Origin: Flavobacterium sp. | GTDB lineage: Bacteria > Bacteroidota > Bacteroidia > Flavobacteriales > Flavobacteriaceae | Assembly: GCA_023259675.1 (NCBI GenBank) | Contig: JALRGT010000016.1 | Coordinates: 1 to 61,448, forward strand | Direction: 5' to 3' | DNA length: 61,448 bases | Shown here: piece by piece, positions 1 to 7,197 of the stretch | How the letters are laid out: every line of letters starts with the position of its first letter | Position numbering within the stretch: the stretch's first letter is position 1 | The notes under the pieces: generated by a model | What the model was told of the DNA's origin: nothing | The model's input: the letters and a program-made list of their open reading frames with translations, nothing else | Databases searched by the model: none | Translations under genes and position numbers: made by a program

Positions 1-60
1 GCAGTTATGCCAGTTAAAATTTGCTAAAAACTCTTCTTGTGATTTTAATTGTTCAGACAT
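1..60 (-). CDS. rpsA: 30S ribosomal protein S1, N-terminal fragment
   Basis: Only the first 20 codons are inside the window; the gene runs off the left edge. The minus-strand ATG is at 60-58 and the peptide reads MSEQLKSQEEFLANFNWHNC. From memory this matches the start of flavobacterial ribosomal protein S1 (MSEQ...SQEEFLANFNWHN). S1 is an mRNA-binding ribosomal protein made of repeated S1 domains, none of which are visible here. A promoter with correct spacing lies about 120 bases upstream, which supports this being a real start. The name rests on a short N-terminal match only. Confidence 0.7.
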   Translation of the reverse strand, partial: MSEQLKSQEEFLANFNWHNC

Positions 61-180
61 GCTGATTAAAAATTTGTATTCTGTATTTTCTTGAGTTTCA
101 TAACGTGAGTAGAAAACGACAGAAGTTGTTTGTATAATTAGTTGATTCCTAGTGGAAACTCTTATTCACCAAAAGGACTG

Positions 181-211
181 CAAAATTAATTCTTTTTTAC
201 GTAACTACAAA
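181..211 (-). promoter_or_regulatory. Bacteroidota-type promoter for rpsA
   Basis: On the minus strand a TTTG (211-208) is followed after exactly 19 bases by TAATTTTG (188-181). This fits the known Flavobacterium -33 TTTG / -7 TAnnTTTG consensus. Transcription would start near 175, giving a leader of about 115 bases before the rpsA ATG. Confidence 0.55.
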
Positions 212-311
212 ACAAAAACTACTGATAATCAACACAAAACGAAAAACACAAACTTACCTATACAATTTTTCTCTTTTTCAGAAGCACAACTATCTGGTTT
301 TCAAAACAAAA

Positions 312-402
312 TCCCCTCCTGCTCTTGCCTTTATCTTTTCCTCCCCTAACCCCTCCGAAGGAGTGGAACAGGCAAGAAAAGGATACCGGCTCGATCAGGG
401 CT
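312..402 (-). repeat. Structured intergenic element, possible dispersed flavobacterial repeat
   Basis: Read on the minus strand it begins AGCCCTGATCGAGCCGGTAT (402-383) and ends in a purine-rich stretch near 312. Two nested stems are visible: 324-329 with 371-376 (CTTGCC/GGCAAG), and a central hairpin 353-363 (CTCC-GAA-GGAG). It is GC-richer than its surroundings. The opening resembles an intergenic sequence I remember recurring in Flavobacterium genomes with a variable hairpin; I cannot verify that here. Spurious reading frames cross it. Confidence 0.4.
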
Positions 403-525
403 ATTTAGAACGTTTTGTTTTCATAAGACATTTTGTAGGAATATTTTAACATATTTGGAATATGATAAATGTGGCGTTTGTCACTACAAGCTAACCAAAA
501 TTGACTATGTCACTACTATATACAA

Positions 526-1329
526 GTTAGTGGCAACCTTAAAACAATATGATGGAAAAAACAATTGCTGTGAAAATTATCGAAGATTCGAGTAAAATCA
601 ATTGGGAGCCTTGGATTTTACTTATCGCCACTATGTCTTTACTTGCTGCAGTTATACTTCCATTTGCCCAAAAGCGTTATGAAGAATATAGAACCAAAAG
701 GAATTTTCAATATTATCTTAAGAAACAAATTGGTTTAATTCTAAATCTTTTGACAACAGAAAAAATTGAATACACAGAACCAAGTGTAAAAAACGATCCA
801 AAAAAAGAATTACTTTACTTCATAGATTATATTCTGAAAATCAAATCAGATTTTAAAGAACATAAAAATACTGTTCAACCAAGAGTGATTTTTATGATGC
901 TCATGAATATTCAAAAGCTTTGTCATTTTTCATATCAGTTAAGACATATTATTTCAAGTATAGACCTGAAAAATATAACAGAAAAAACATTAGAGCATGG
1001 TAGAGAATTATCAAAAGAAGAACTAAATAAGATATATGGATTAATCTTGATTTATGAAAGCTTTGTTGGAATTTCGACTTTTCACGATAATTTCGACAAA
1101 ACGAAATCTATTAAAAGAGAGTTCAAAGACAATGTATGGGTCGGGCTAAAAGTTGAGAATAGTTTTTTATCAAACCAAAGTGTGCTAAATGAAGATTTAT
1201 TAATTATTAATGACAATGAATATAGCTTAGAGGAACTTCAAAATATACTTTTAATAGTAAATCAAGAAACCAAAAAATATTTCGATTACGACAATTTACA
1301 ATTAAAACGAAAAAAAGAAAGCCACTAAC
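526..1329 (+). mobile_element. Integron-like gene cassette, boundaries only
   Basis: A single small gene (549-1328) is bracketed by a perfect 9-bp inverted repeat: GTTAGTGGC at 526-534 and GCCACTAAC at 1321-1329, the latter overlapping the stop codon. Integron cassettes have this architecture: the TTRRRY end of the core site opens the cassette and its complement RYYYAAC opens the attC after the gene. The bases deviate from the strict consensus and no integrase gene is in the window, so this is a candidate rather than a proven cassette. Confidence 0.35.
549..1328 (+). CDS. Hypothetical membrane-anchored protein
   Basis: This 259-residue protein is not recognised. A single hydrophobic segment at about residues 20-42 (beginning WILLIATMSLLAA) is followed by a basic stretch (KRYEEYRTKRN), so the long, Lys/Glu-rich C-terminal part is probably cytoplasmic. 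The rest looks alpha-helical and lacks cysteines or obvious catalytic motifs. It starts MMEK, so translation may begin at 549 or 552. The gene stands alone between two noncoding stretches and its ends coincide with an inverted repeat, suggesting it arrived as a cassette. Confidence 0.6.
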   Translation: MMEKTIAVKIIEDSSKINWEPWILLIATMSLLAAVILPFAQKRYEEYRTKRNFQYYLKKQIGLILNLLTTEKIEYTEPSVKNDPKKELLYFIDYILKIKSDFKEHKNTVQPRVIFMMLMNIQKLCHFSYQLRHIISSIDLKNITEKTLEHGRELSKEELNKIYGLILIYESFVGISTFHDNFDKTKSIKREFKDNVWVGLKVENSFLSNQSVLNEDLLIINDNEYSLEELQNILLIVNQETKKYFDYDNLQLKRKKESH

Positions 1330-1445
1330 AGCCATTTTGAGCTAGCTGGAATTATCGTTCCGCATCAAGTTTTCATTTAACTGAAAATACTCGTTTTTTA
1401 AAACTCCCAAACACGGAAAAGTCCGAAAACGTCGGAAGACATATT

Positions 1446-1985
1446 ATGAAATACATCGCCTATATTTTAACTCCACTATTACTATTCTCTTGCAAAAAGC
1501 GAGATGAATAACTTATAATTTCAGAATCGACAGTAAACACCAATATAAAGAATAACGACAAAAACGTTATGATGAATGAAGCCCAATTCATCGAAGATGA
1601 AAAATTGTCAGGTGAACTTTTTTCAGACTTAGTTACTCTTTCAGAAAACAAGAAATTTGAAATCTCAAAAGAACCGATTGCAAATCGGCACGTGGACAAT
1701 GTTATAGATACGCTCTTAACTTATAAACTTGAAAATAATCTTATCAGGCAATATAAAGCTAAGTCGGAAATTTTCATTTATGAAGCAGATTTTCAAAGTT
1801 CAAATTTTACATTTTCGAGAGGAATTAAAGTAGCCCTTACTAAAAATGAGTTGGAAACAATTTTAAAAACAAAAGTTCTTTCTGATACTATCCAAATTGG
1901 TAATTTAGAGCAAACCTCAGTATTTACCTTACTTATTAATAAAAATAAAGTAAAAAGAATTTTCTACGAGGGTTATGTTGATTAA
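1446..1985 (+). pseudogene. Lipoprotein gene interrupted by an in-frame stop
   Basis: From ATG 1446 the frame encodes a clear lipoprotein signal peptide (MKYIAYILTPLLLFSCKKRDE, lipobox LFSC, Cys16). It then hits TAA at 1509-1511. The same frame stays open from 1512 to 1985, including a possible restart at ATG 1569 or 1572 that would give 138 residues without the signal. The simplest reading is one lipoprotein of about 179 residues whose gene acquired a nonsense mutation, or a sequencing error at that base. The family is unknown. The downstream part could still be made as a cytoplasmic fragment. Confidence 0.55.
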
Positions 1986-1999
1986 CACATTTGTTGACA

Positions 2000-2100
2000 A
2001 CCGCTAAGTTCAATTGCCAAGTTTTCGTTAAGCTAAAAATTGAAAGGTTATAAATTTACAGCAAACCCGACCGCGTAGATATATCAACACAACGTTAGCG
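2000..2100 (+). repeat. attC-like imperfect palindrome after the broken lipoprotein gene
   Basis: Left arm ACCGCTAAG (2000-2008) and right arm CGTTAGCG (2093-2100) are roughly complementary at their ends (CGCTAA/TTAGCG) and enclose about 85 noncoding bases. The right arm is preceded by tatatcaacacaa, much like the tatatacaa before the core-like GTTAGTGG at 526. This is the size and layout of an integron attC site, but the internal stems are weak. Confidence 0.3.
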
Positions 2101-2113
2101 CGGAAATGTTTTG

Positions 2114-2183
2114 CGTGCCCACAACAGCGAGCAAACCCCCAGCTCGCGCGAGCATCTTGCTCGTGCCCACAACAGCAAGCAAA
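2114..2183 (+). repeat. Short direct repeats with a palindrome between them
   Basis: Two 22-bp copies, at 2114-2135 and 2162-2183, differ at one base and start cgtgcccacaacagc. Between them is a perfect 12-bp palindrome GCTCGCGCGAGC (2142-2153). A decayed third copy (ctcgtgcatcttgtgcg...) is visible around 2280-2310. The stretch is GC-richer than its surroundings and I do not regard the reading frame crossing it (2111-2419) as a gene. The rest of 1986-2470 shows nothing recognisable. Confidence 0.45.
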
Positions 2184-2474
2184 TCACCTATAATCAAATA
2201 TTTTGTCGAGTTAAATGTGAAGTTCCCTCATTCTTCGGGAAGACAATTATACCGAAATGTTCCTTAACTTACCCAGCTTACTCGTGCATCTTGTGCGTAC
2301 CCTCAACTAAAAATAACTTTAAAAAGTACAAGCATGACGCTCTCACTAGCAAACAAAACAAATACAGTTATAAAAACGAAATAGAACAACTTGATGAGAT
2401 ACTTCCTTCGTCAGCATGACAAGTTTTCGGCAAAAAATTATTTGTGTGATTACTCAATAGTAGCGCAAACAAAC

Positions 2475-2506
2475 AAAAAGGAGTTAGCAATGTCTAACTC
2501 CTTTTT
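2475..2506 (+). terminator. Bidirectional intrinsic terminator
   Basis: A perfect stem pairs aaaaaggagttag (2475-2487) with ctaactccttttt (2494-2506) around a 6-base loop. The A and T tracts let it work in both directions. It closes off the accessory region before the iron-uptake operon. Confidence 0.7.
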
Positions 2507-2644
2507 GTTATCAATAATTACCCGATAAAAACACTTCTTTTAAACCTCTTTGCACTTAAAATTATTACAACTACTACTATCTTAACCTTAAAAAACTAAC
2601 AAACAATCACTTATAAAATAAAGAGGAATTATTTTATTTTTTTA

Positions 2645-2675
2645 TTTGTATTTATTCTAAATAAAAATAACTTTG
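2645..2675 (+). promoter_or_regulatory. Promoter with internal palindrome, probably iron-responsive
   Basis: TTTG at 2645-2648 and TAACTTTG at 2668-2675 are separated by exactly 19 bases, the ideal Bacteroidota -33/-7 layout. Between the boxes is an inverted repeat TTATT-CTA-AATAA (2652-2664), partly extendable on both sides. A repressor bound there would block RNA polymerase. Because the genes encode siderophore uptake, a Fur-type operator is the obvious guess; the sequence is not a textbook Fur box. Confidence 0.5.
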
Positions 2676-2698
2676 TGCGAAAATAAATCAAATTTATC

Positions 2699-5143
2699 AT
2701 GAAAACGCTTTATATAATACTGTTATTAGCTATAACAACGATTTCGAATGCACAAAGCAGCTCCATAAAAGGAAAAATACACACTGAAAATACTCCCGAT
2801 TATTTATATGTAACAGTCCTAGTAAAAGAAAACAATATACAAGCTGATGCTGATAAAAATGGAAACTATCAATTAAAAAATCTAAAATCAGGTACTTACA
2901 CCTTACTTTTTTCTGCCTTAGGATATATCAATGAGGAAAAAACAATTAGTTTGAATGAAAACGAAAACAAAATCATCAATGTAATTTTAAAAGAAAATTT
3001 TAATGCCTTACAAACTGTAGAAATCACCGGCAGAAAAGAAAAATCATATAAAAACACACGCTCTTTTATTGGTGCCAAAACTGAAATTGCGCTAAAAGAC
3101 TTGCCACAATCTGTTTCCTATGCAACAAAGGAATTAATTGCCGATCAAGGTACAATGCGAATAGGAGAATTAGTTAAAAATTTTAGCGGTGTAACCCAAT
3201 ACACTTTTTATGACGATATCTCTATTAGAGGATTTAGAATTAATGGTCAAAGTAATACTCAGTTATTAAACGGATTAAGAACTTCAACCGGTTTTTGGAA
3301 ACAACCTTTAACCAACTATTTGGAAAGAGTTGAAGTTTTAAAAGGGCCTTCTTCTGCTCTCTTTGGAAATGCATCTCCGGGTGGTGTGGTGAACAGAGTT
3401 ACCAAAAAACCATTGGAACAAGCCACTAATAGCATCAGCTTTTCAACAGGTAGTTTTAACACCCTGAGAGCTTTGGGAGATTTTACAGGACCGCTTAATG
3501 ACGATAAAACACTTTTGTACCGTTTGAATATTGGATACGAAAATGCGAATTCCTTTAGAGATTTACAATTTGACAAAAACATCGTCATTGCTCCCTCCTT
3601 TTCTTTCTTACCTGATGATAAAACAAGAGTGAACTTTGATTTAATTTATAACAACTCCAAAAGCACCTTAGACAGAGGTCAATCAACCTATGAAAATGAT
3701 TTATATTCCACTAATACCAAACAATCATTAAATGCTCCAAATGATTACCTTAATGAAGAAACCTACATCCTTACCACTTCATTAAATCATCAAATCAATG
3801 ACAAACTTTCCTTTTCGGCTTCTTATATCAGAACAGGATATAACGAAGATTTATTAGAGCATCGAGGAGCCAATAAATATGCTGTTGATGGTGATGGTGT
3901 TTCTATCCCAACCGCTATCGAAATGCAGGTTTTCATTAGAAAACGAAAAAGATACATCGATAACATTTCGAACTTCTTTGTTTATAAATCCCAAACAGGA
4001 GTATTAGACCACAACATCATTTTAGGTTATGATTATGCACAGGAAAAACTTCCCGCTGGTAGTTCGCAATTAGAAGCTAAAGGATATCGAAATGCTGCTA
4101 ATACAGGGGCTATCAATACCTACAATCCCAATAACAAAAGTGCTTATCTATTAGATACTAATGGAAATCCTGTTCCTAACGTTGCTCATTTTGATTTATC
4201 AAATCCTTACAGTTCGCAGCAATTAAAAGATATGAGCAAATATTTCTACAACACTAGAGCTTTTGACCCAACGTTTTACTCTACTTATGGAATCTATTTA
4301 CAAGACCAGATTAAATTTGGCCCAATTAAAGCTTTAATTGGTTTGCGCTATGACGAATATATTGACAGAGAAAATTATACGAAACAAAATGAAAACAAAG
4401 TAAAACAACATTCTTTATTGCCTCGTTTGGGACTAACATATACCTTAACTCCTAACGTAAATTTATATGGAACCTATGTAAAAGGATACAATCCACAAAC
4501 GGCTTCAGTACTTTCTAACCCTAATGCGGGTGGTCCATTTGACCCTTTGGAAAGCAATATGATTGAATTTGGAGGAAAATCATCTTGGTTTAATGAAAGT
4601 TTATTAGTGACTTTATCGCTTTACAAAATCCAAGAAAAAAACAGTTTATACAATGCAAATGACAGCAGTAATATTGATTTAATGAGAGCTATTGGAGAGC
4701 AAGAATCTAAAGGTATAGAAATAGATATTAATGGACGTATCAATACCCAATGGAGTATTTCGGCGGCTTACTCATTCAATGAAGCCAGTATTACCGATAG
4801 TCCACTAGCTAGCGAAATAGGTAGACAAAAACCAAATACTCCTAAACATCAAGGAAACATTTGGACTCGATACAATTTTACAGATGGAGCCTTAAAAGAT
4901 TTCGGAATTGCATTTGGTTCAAATTTTGTCACAACTCGAAATTTGAGTATTAATGCCGCCCAAACTATTCCAGGTTACACCATTATGAATGCGGCTCTGT
5001 ATTACAATATTAACAAATTCAAAATACAGTTGAATGCCAATAATATTGCTAATAAAACCTATTGGGTAGGTGGATATGATTACATACGTTTGTTTCCGGG
5101 AGCACCTAAAAACTGGTTATTAACTCTTGGTTATACTTTCTAA
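2699..5143 (+). CDS. TonB-dependent siderophore receptor
   Basis: This outer-membrane receptor of 814 residues probably imports ferric siderophores using TonB energy. A signal peptide (residues 1 to about 18, ending SNAQ) is followed by a carboxypeptidase-regulatory-like beta domain (about 22-105). Next comes a plug domain (about 125-235) with LKDLPQSVSYATKELI and the hallmark KGPSSALFGNASPGGVVN, then a beta-barrel ending in the aromatic LGYTF signature. Plug and length fit the FhuE/FpvA-like siderophore receptor family; the actual ligand cannot be told. It is followed after 37 bases by a PepSY membrane protein, a usual partner. The promoter has a possible iron operator. Confidence 0.9.
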   Translation: MKTLYIILLLAITTISNAQSSSIKGKIHTENTPDYLYVTVLVKENNIQADADKNGNYQLKNLKSGTYTLLFSALGYINEEKTISLNENENKIINVILKENFNALQTVEITGRKEKSYKNTRSFIGAKTEIALKDLPQSVSYATKELIADQGTMRIGELVKNFSGVTQYTFYDDISIRGFRINGQSNTQLLNGLRTSTGFWKQPLTNYLERVEVLKGPSSALFGNASPGGVVNRVTKKPLEQATNSISFSTGSFNTLRALGDFTGPLNDDKTLLYRLNIGYENANSFRDLQFDKNIVIAPSFSFLPDDKTRVNFDLIYNNSKSTLDRGQSTYENDLYSTNTKQSLNAPNDYLNEETYILTTSLNHQINDKLSFSASYIRTGYNEDLLEHRGANKYAVDGDGVSIPTAIEMQVFIRKRKRYIDNISNFFVYKSQTGVLDHNIILGYDYAQEKLPAGSSQLEAKGYRNAANTGAINTYNPNNKSAYLLDTNGNPVPNVAHFDLSNPYSSQQLKDMSKYFYNTRAFDPTFYSTYGIYLQDQIKFGPIKALIGLRYDEYIDRENYTKQNENKVKQHSLLPRLGLTYTLTPNVNLYGTYVKGYNPQTASVLSNPNAGGPFDPLESNMIEFGGKSSWFNESLLVTLSLYKIQEKNSLYNANDSSNIDLMRAIGEQESKGIEIDINGRINTQWSISAAYSFNEASITDSPLASEIGRQKPNTPKHQGNIWTRYNFTDGALKDFGIAFGSNFVTTRNLSINAAQTIPGYTIMNAALYYNINKFKIQLNANNIANKTYWVGGYDYIRLFPGAPKNWLLTLGYTF

Positions 5144-5180
5144 TTGCATTTTATTTATACCCAAACACGCTATTGAATAA

Positions 5181-6290
5181 ATGAATAAAACAATTAAAAA
5201 AAGTATTAGAAAAATACATTTATGGCTCGGGCTAGCGTCCGGGCTTATTGTATTTATAGTTGCTTTAACGGGTAGTCTCTTGGTTTTTGAAGAAGAAATA
5301 GATAGCTTTTTACATTCTGAATTTTATGAAGTAGAAGCTATTGAAGCTGCTAAAAAGCCCATTGATGAGGCTATCCTTAATTTAAAAAAAACATACGCGA
5401 TTGATTCTATTCAACGCATTTATACTTTTGATGAAGCTAAAAAAACTTCGCTAATCATAGCCAAAAATAAAGATCGAAAAACATTTTACTATGCCATAAA
5501 TCCTTATACCGCAGAAATTGTTGGAAATATCGAACAAAAAAAGCATTTCTTTACTTTGATCAATCAACTGCACAGGAATCTCTTGTTAGGTAAAGCAGGT
5601 AAGTTAATTACTGGTATTTCTTGTTTAGTATTTATCACGCTGTTGATTAGTGGCTTATTTTTATGGTGGCCTAAAAAACGTAAAAACCTCAAACAAAGAT
5701 TAACAATCAAATGGAATGCTTCGTTTAAAAGAATCAATTGGGATTTCCATTCAACCTTGGGCTTTTATAGTTTTATATTTTTATTAATCATTGCTCTTAC
5801 TGGATTGACATGGTCCTTTAAATGGTTTGAAAACAGTCTGTATTATTTAGCAGACGGTATTGCACAAAAACCATCTATCAAAGTTGCTAACCCGCCAAAA
5901 TCAGAAGTTCTGCTTAATCAAACTTATTTCTATCAAAATATTATCGATGAAACAAACAAAATTTTTCCCTATCAAGGAAATGTCCAAATAAGAATGCCAA
6001 ACGATGCCGTTAATAGTATTTTGGTAACGAAAGAAAATACAGAAAAAGTTATTCCTAATCAATCCAGCATAGCTTATTTTGACCGATACACTGCTAAAAA
6101 CATCCAAACAAAACCTTATGAATCTTTTAGCCGAGGAGACAAATTAAGAAGAATTATTTACCCTATACATACTGGTAGTATTTATGGTTTAACAACCAAA
6201 ATTATTGCTTTTTTAGTATGCCTCTTTGCAATTACTGCTCCAATAACAGGTTTTTTAATTTGGTGGGGACGTACAAAAAGTAAATTATAA
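5181..6290 (+). CDS. PepSY-associated membrane protein, iron-uptake type
   Basis: The protein has 369 residues and four predicted membrane helices: about 13-35 (GLIVFIVALTGSLLVF), 145-167, 192-212 and 335-358. Periplasmic PepSY-like segments lie between helices 1-2 and 3-4. Conserved histidines near the helices (KIHLWLG, NQLHRN, DFHSTLG, PIHTGS) are typical of this PiuB-like family. These proteins commonly sit beside siderophore receptors and are thought to act in inner-membrane steps of iron acquisition, possibly siderophore-iron reduction. It forms a two-gene operon with the receptor and is closed by a strong terminator. Confidence 0.88.
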   Translation: MNKTIKKSIRKIHLWLGLASGLIVFIVALTGSLLVFEEEIDSFLHSEFYEVEAIEAAKKPIDEAILNLKKTYAIDSIQRIYTFDEAKKTSLIIAKNKDRKTFYYAINPYTAEIVGNIEQKKHFFTLINQLHRNLLLGKAGKLITGISCLVFITLLISGLFLWWPKKRKNLKQRLTIKWNASFKRINWDFHSTLGFYSFIFLLIIALTGLTWSFKWFENSLYYLADGIAQKPSIKVANPPKSEVLLNQTYFYQNIIDETNKIFPYQGNVQIRMPNDAVNSILVTKENTEKVIPNQSSIAYFDRYTAKNIQTKPYESFSRGDKLRRIIYPIHTGSIYGLTTKIIAFLVCLFAITAPITGFLIWWGRTKSKL

Positions 6291-6293
6291 AAA

Positions 6294-6334
6294 AAATCTA
6301 AAAGAAGTTTCCTTTTTCAGCTTCTTTTAGATTT
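6294..6334. terminator. Shared terminator between the iron operon and cmk
   Basis: A perfect 14-bp stem pairs aaatctaaaagaag (6294-6307) with cttcttttagattt (6321-6334). It lies between convergent genes, 4 bases after the PepSY stop and 20 bases after the cmk stop, and has A/T tracts on both sides. Confidence 0.8.
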
Positions 6335-6354
6335 CATTTTTAAAATAAATTCTT

Positions 6355-7041
6355 TTAGGTTTTTTGCTTTACCAAATCTAAAACTAAATCAAATTGTTCT
6401 TCTCTGGTAAGATTGGAATTGTCGATTTCGATGGCATCATCTGCCTTCACCAATGGAGAATTGGCTCTATGAGTATCAATATAATCTCTTTCTTGCACAT
6501 TTTGAAGTACTTCTTCATATGAAACCATATCTCCTTTTTGAAGCAACTCATCATAACGCCTTTGAGCACGTGTCGTCGGACTGGCAGTCATAAATATTTT
6601 AAGTTCGGCATCTGGAAAAACTACGGTCCCGATGTCTCTTCCATCCATCACCACTCCTTTGTTTTTACCCATTTCCTTTTGCTGTTCCACCAATTTGTTT
6701 CGCACTTCGGTTATTTCGGCCACTTTACTCACATAACCAGAAACCTCAATGGTTCTAATTTCTTTCTCAACATTAATTCCGTTAAGATACATTTCGGCAA
6801 ACCCCAAATCAGCATTAAACTGGAACTGCAATTGAATGGAAGGCAATTGGTTTACCAATCTTTCTTTAACAAAAAAACCATTTCCTATAATATCATTTTG
6901 CATGGCAAATAGTGCAATCGCTCGATACATCGCTCCGGTATCAACATACACATACCCTAAATGTTTGGCCAGTTGTTTCGCCAAAGTACTTTTTCCTGTA
7001 GATGAAAATCCATCTATTGCTATAGTTATTTTTTTATTCAA
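6355..7041 (-). CDS. cmk: Cytidylate kinase
   Basis: CMP/dCMP kinase transfers phosphate from ATP to CMP in the cytoplasm, feeding CTP and dCTP pools. At 228 residues it has the normal family length. The P-loop GFSSTGKST is at residues 11-19. The substrate region YVDTGAMYRA follows at about 31-40, and the conserved MDGRDIGTVVFPDA motif and the lid segment (TTRAQRRYDEL) lie further on. It is convergent with the iron operon and is separated from lon by a terminator-like hairpin. Confidence 0.95.
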   Translation of the reverse strand: MNKKITIAIDGFSSTGKSTLAKQLAKHLGYVYVDTGAMYRAIALFAMQNDIIGNGFFVKERLVNQLPSIQLQFQFNADLGFAEMYLNGINVEKEIRTIEVSGYVSKVAEITEVRNKLVEQQKEMGKNKGVVMDGRDIGTVVFPDAELKIFMTASPTTRAQRRYDELLQKGDMVSYEEVLQNVQERDYIDTHRANSPLVKADDAIEIDNSNLTREEQFDLVLDLVKQKT

Positions 7042-7124
7042 AATAATAAATTGAAAGTTTCTTGTAAGTCAAATTAAGCAATTGCGAAGATAAAATTATA
7101 AATGTATTAATCCTCAAAAAATAA

Positions 7125-7171
7125 ATTCCAAATTCCAAAAAAGCATGAACTGCGAGATTGGAATTTGGAAT
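7125..7171 (-). terminator. Terminator downstream of lon
   Basis: A perfect 14-bp stem pairs attccaaattccaa (7125-7138) with ttggaatttggaat (7158-7171). On the minus strand it is followed within a few bases by a T-run (TTATTTTTTG), as expected for an intrinsic terminator after lon. Confidence 0.6.
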
Positions 7172-7197
7172 TATGGTATTAAATAAAAAACGATTCT

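Noticed and set aside
152..349. 65-codon plus-strand frame
   Set aside because: It crosses the rpsA promoter and the structured repeat and has low-complexity, unprotein-like composition.
2114..2310. CRISPR array
   Set aside because: Only two good copies plus one decayed copy, irregular spacing, a palindrome in the spacer and no cas genes.
2111..2419. 102-codon plus-strand frame
   Set aside because: It runs through the direct repeats and palindrome, which explain its repeated RAHNS peptides, and has no plausible domain.
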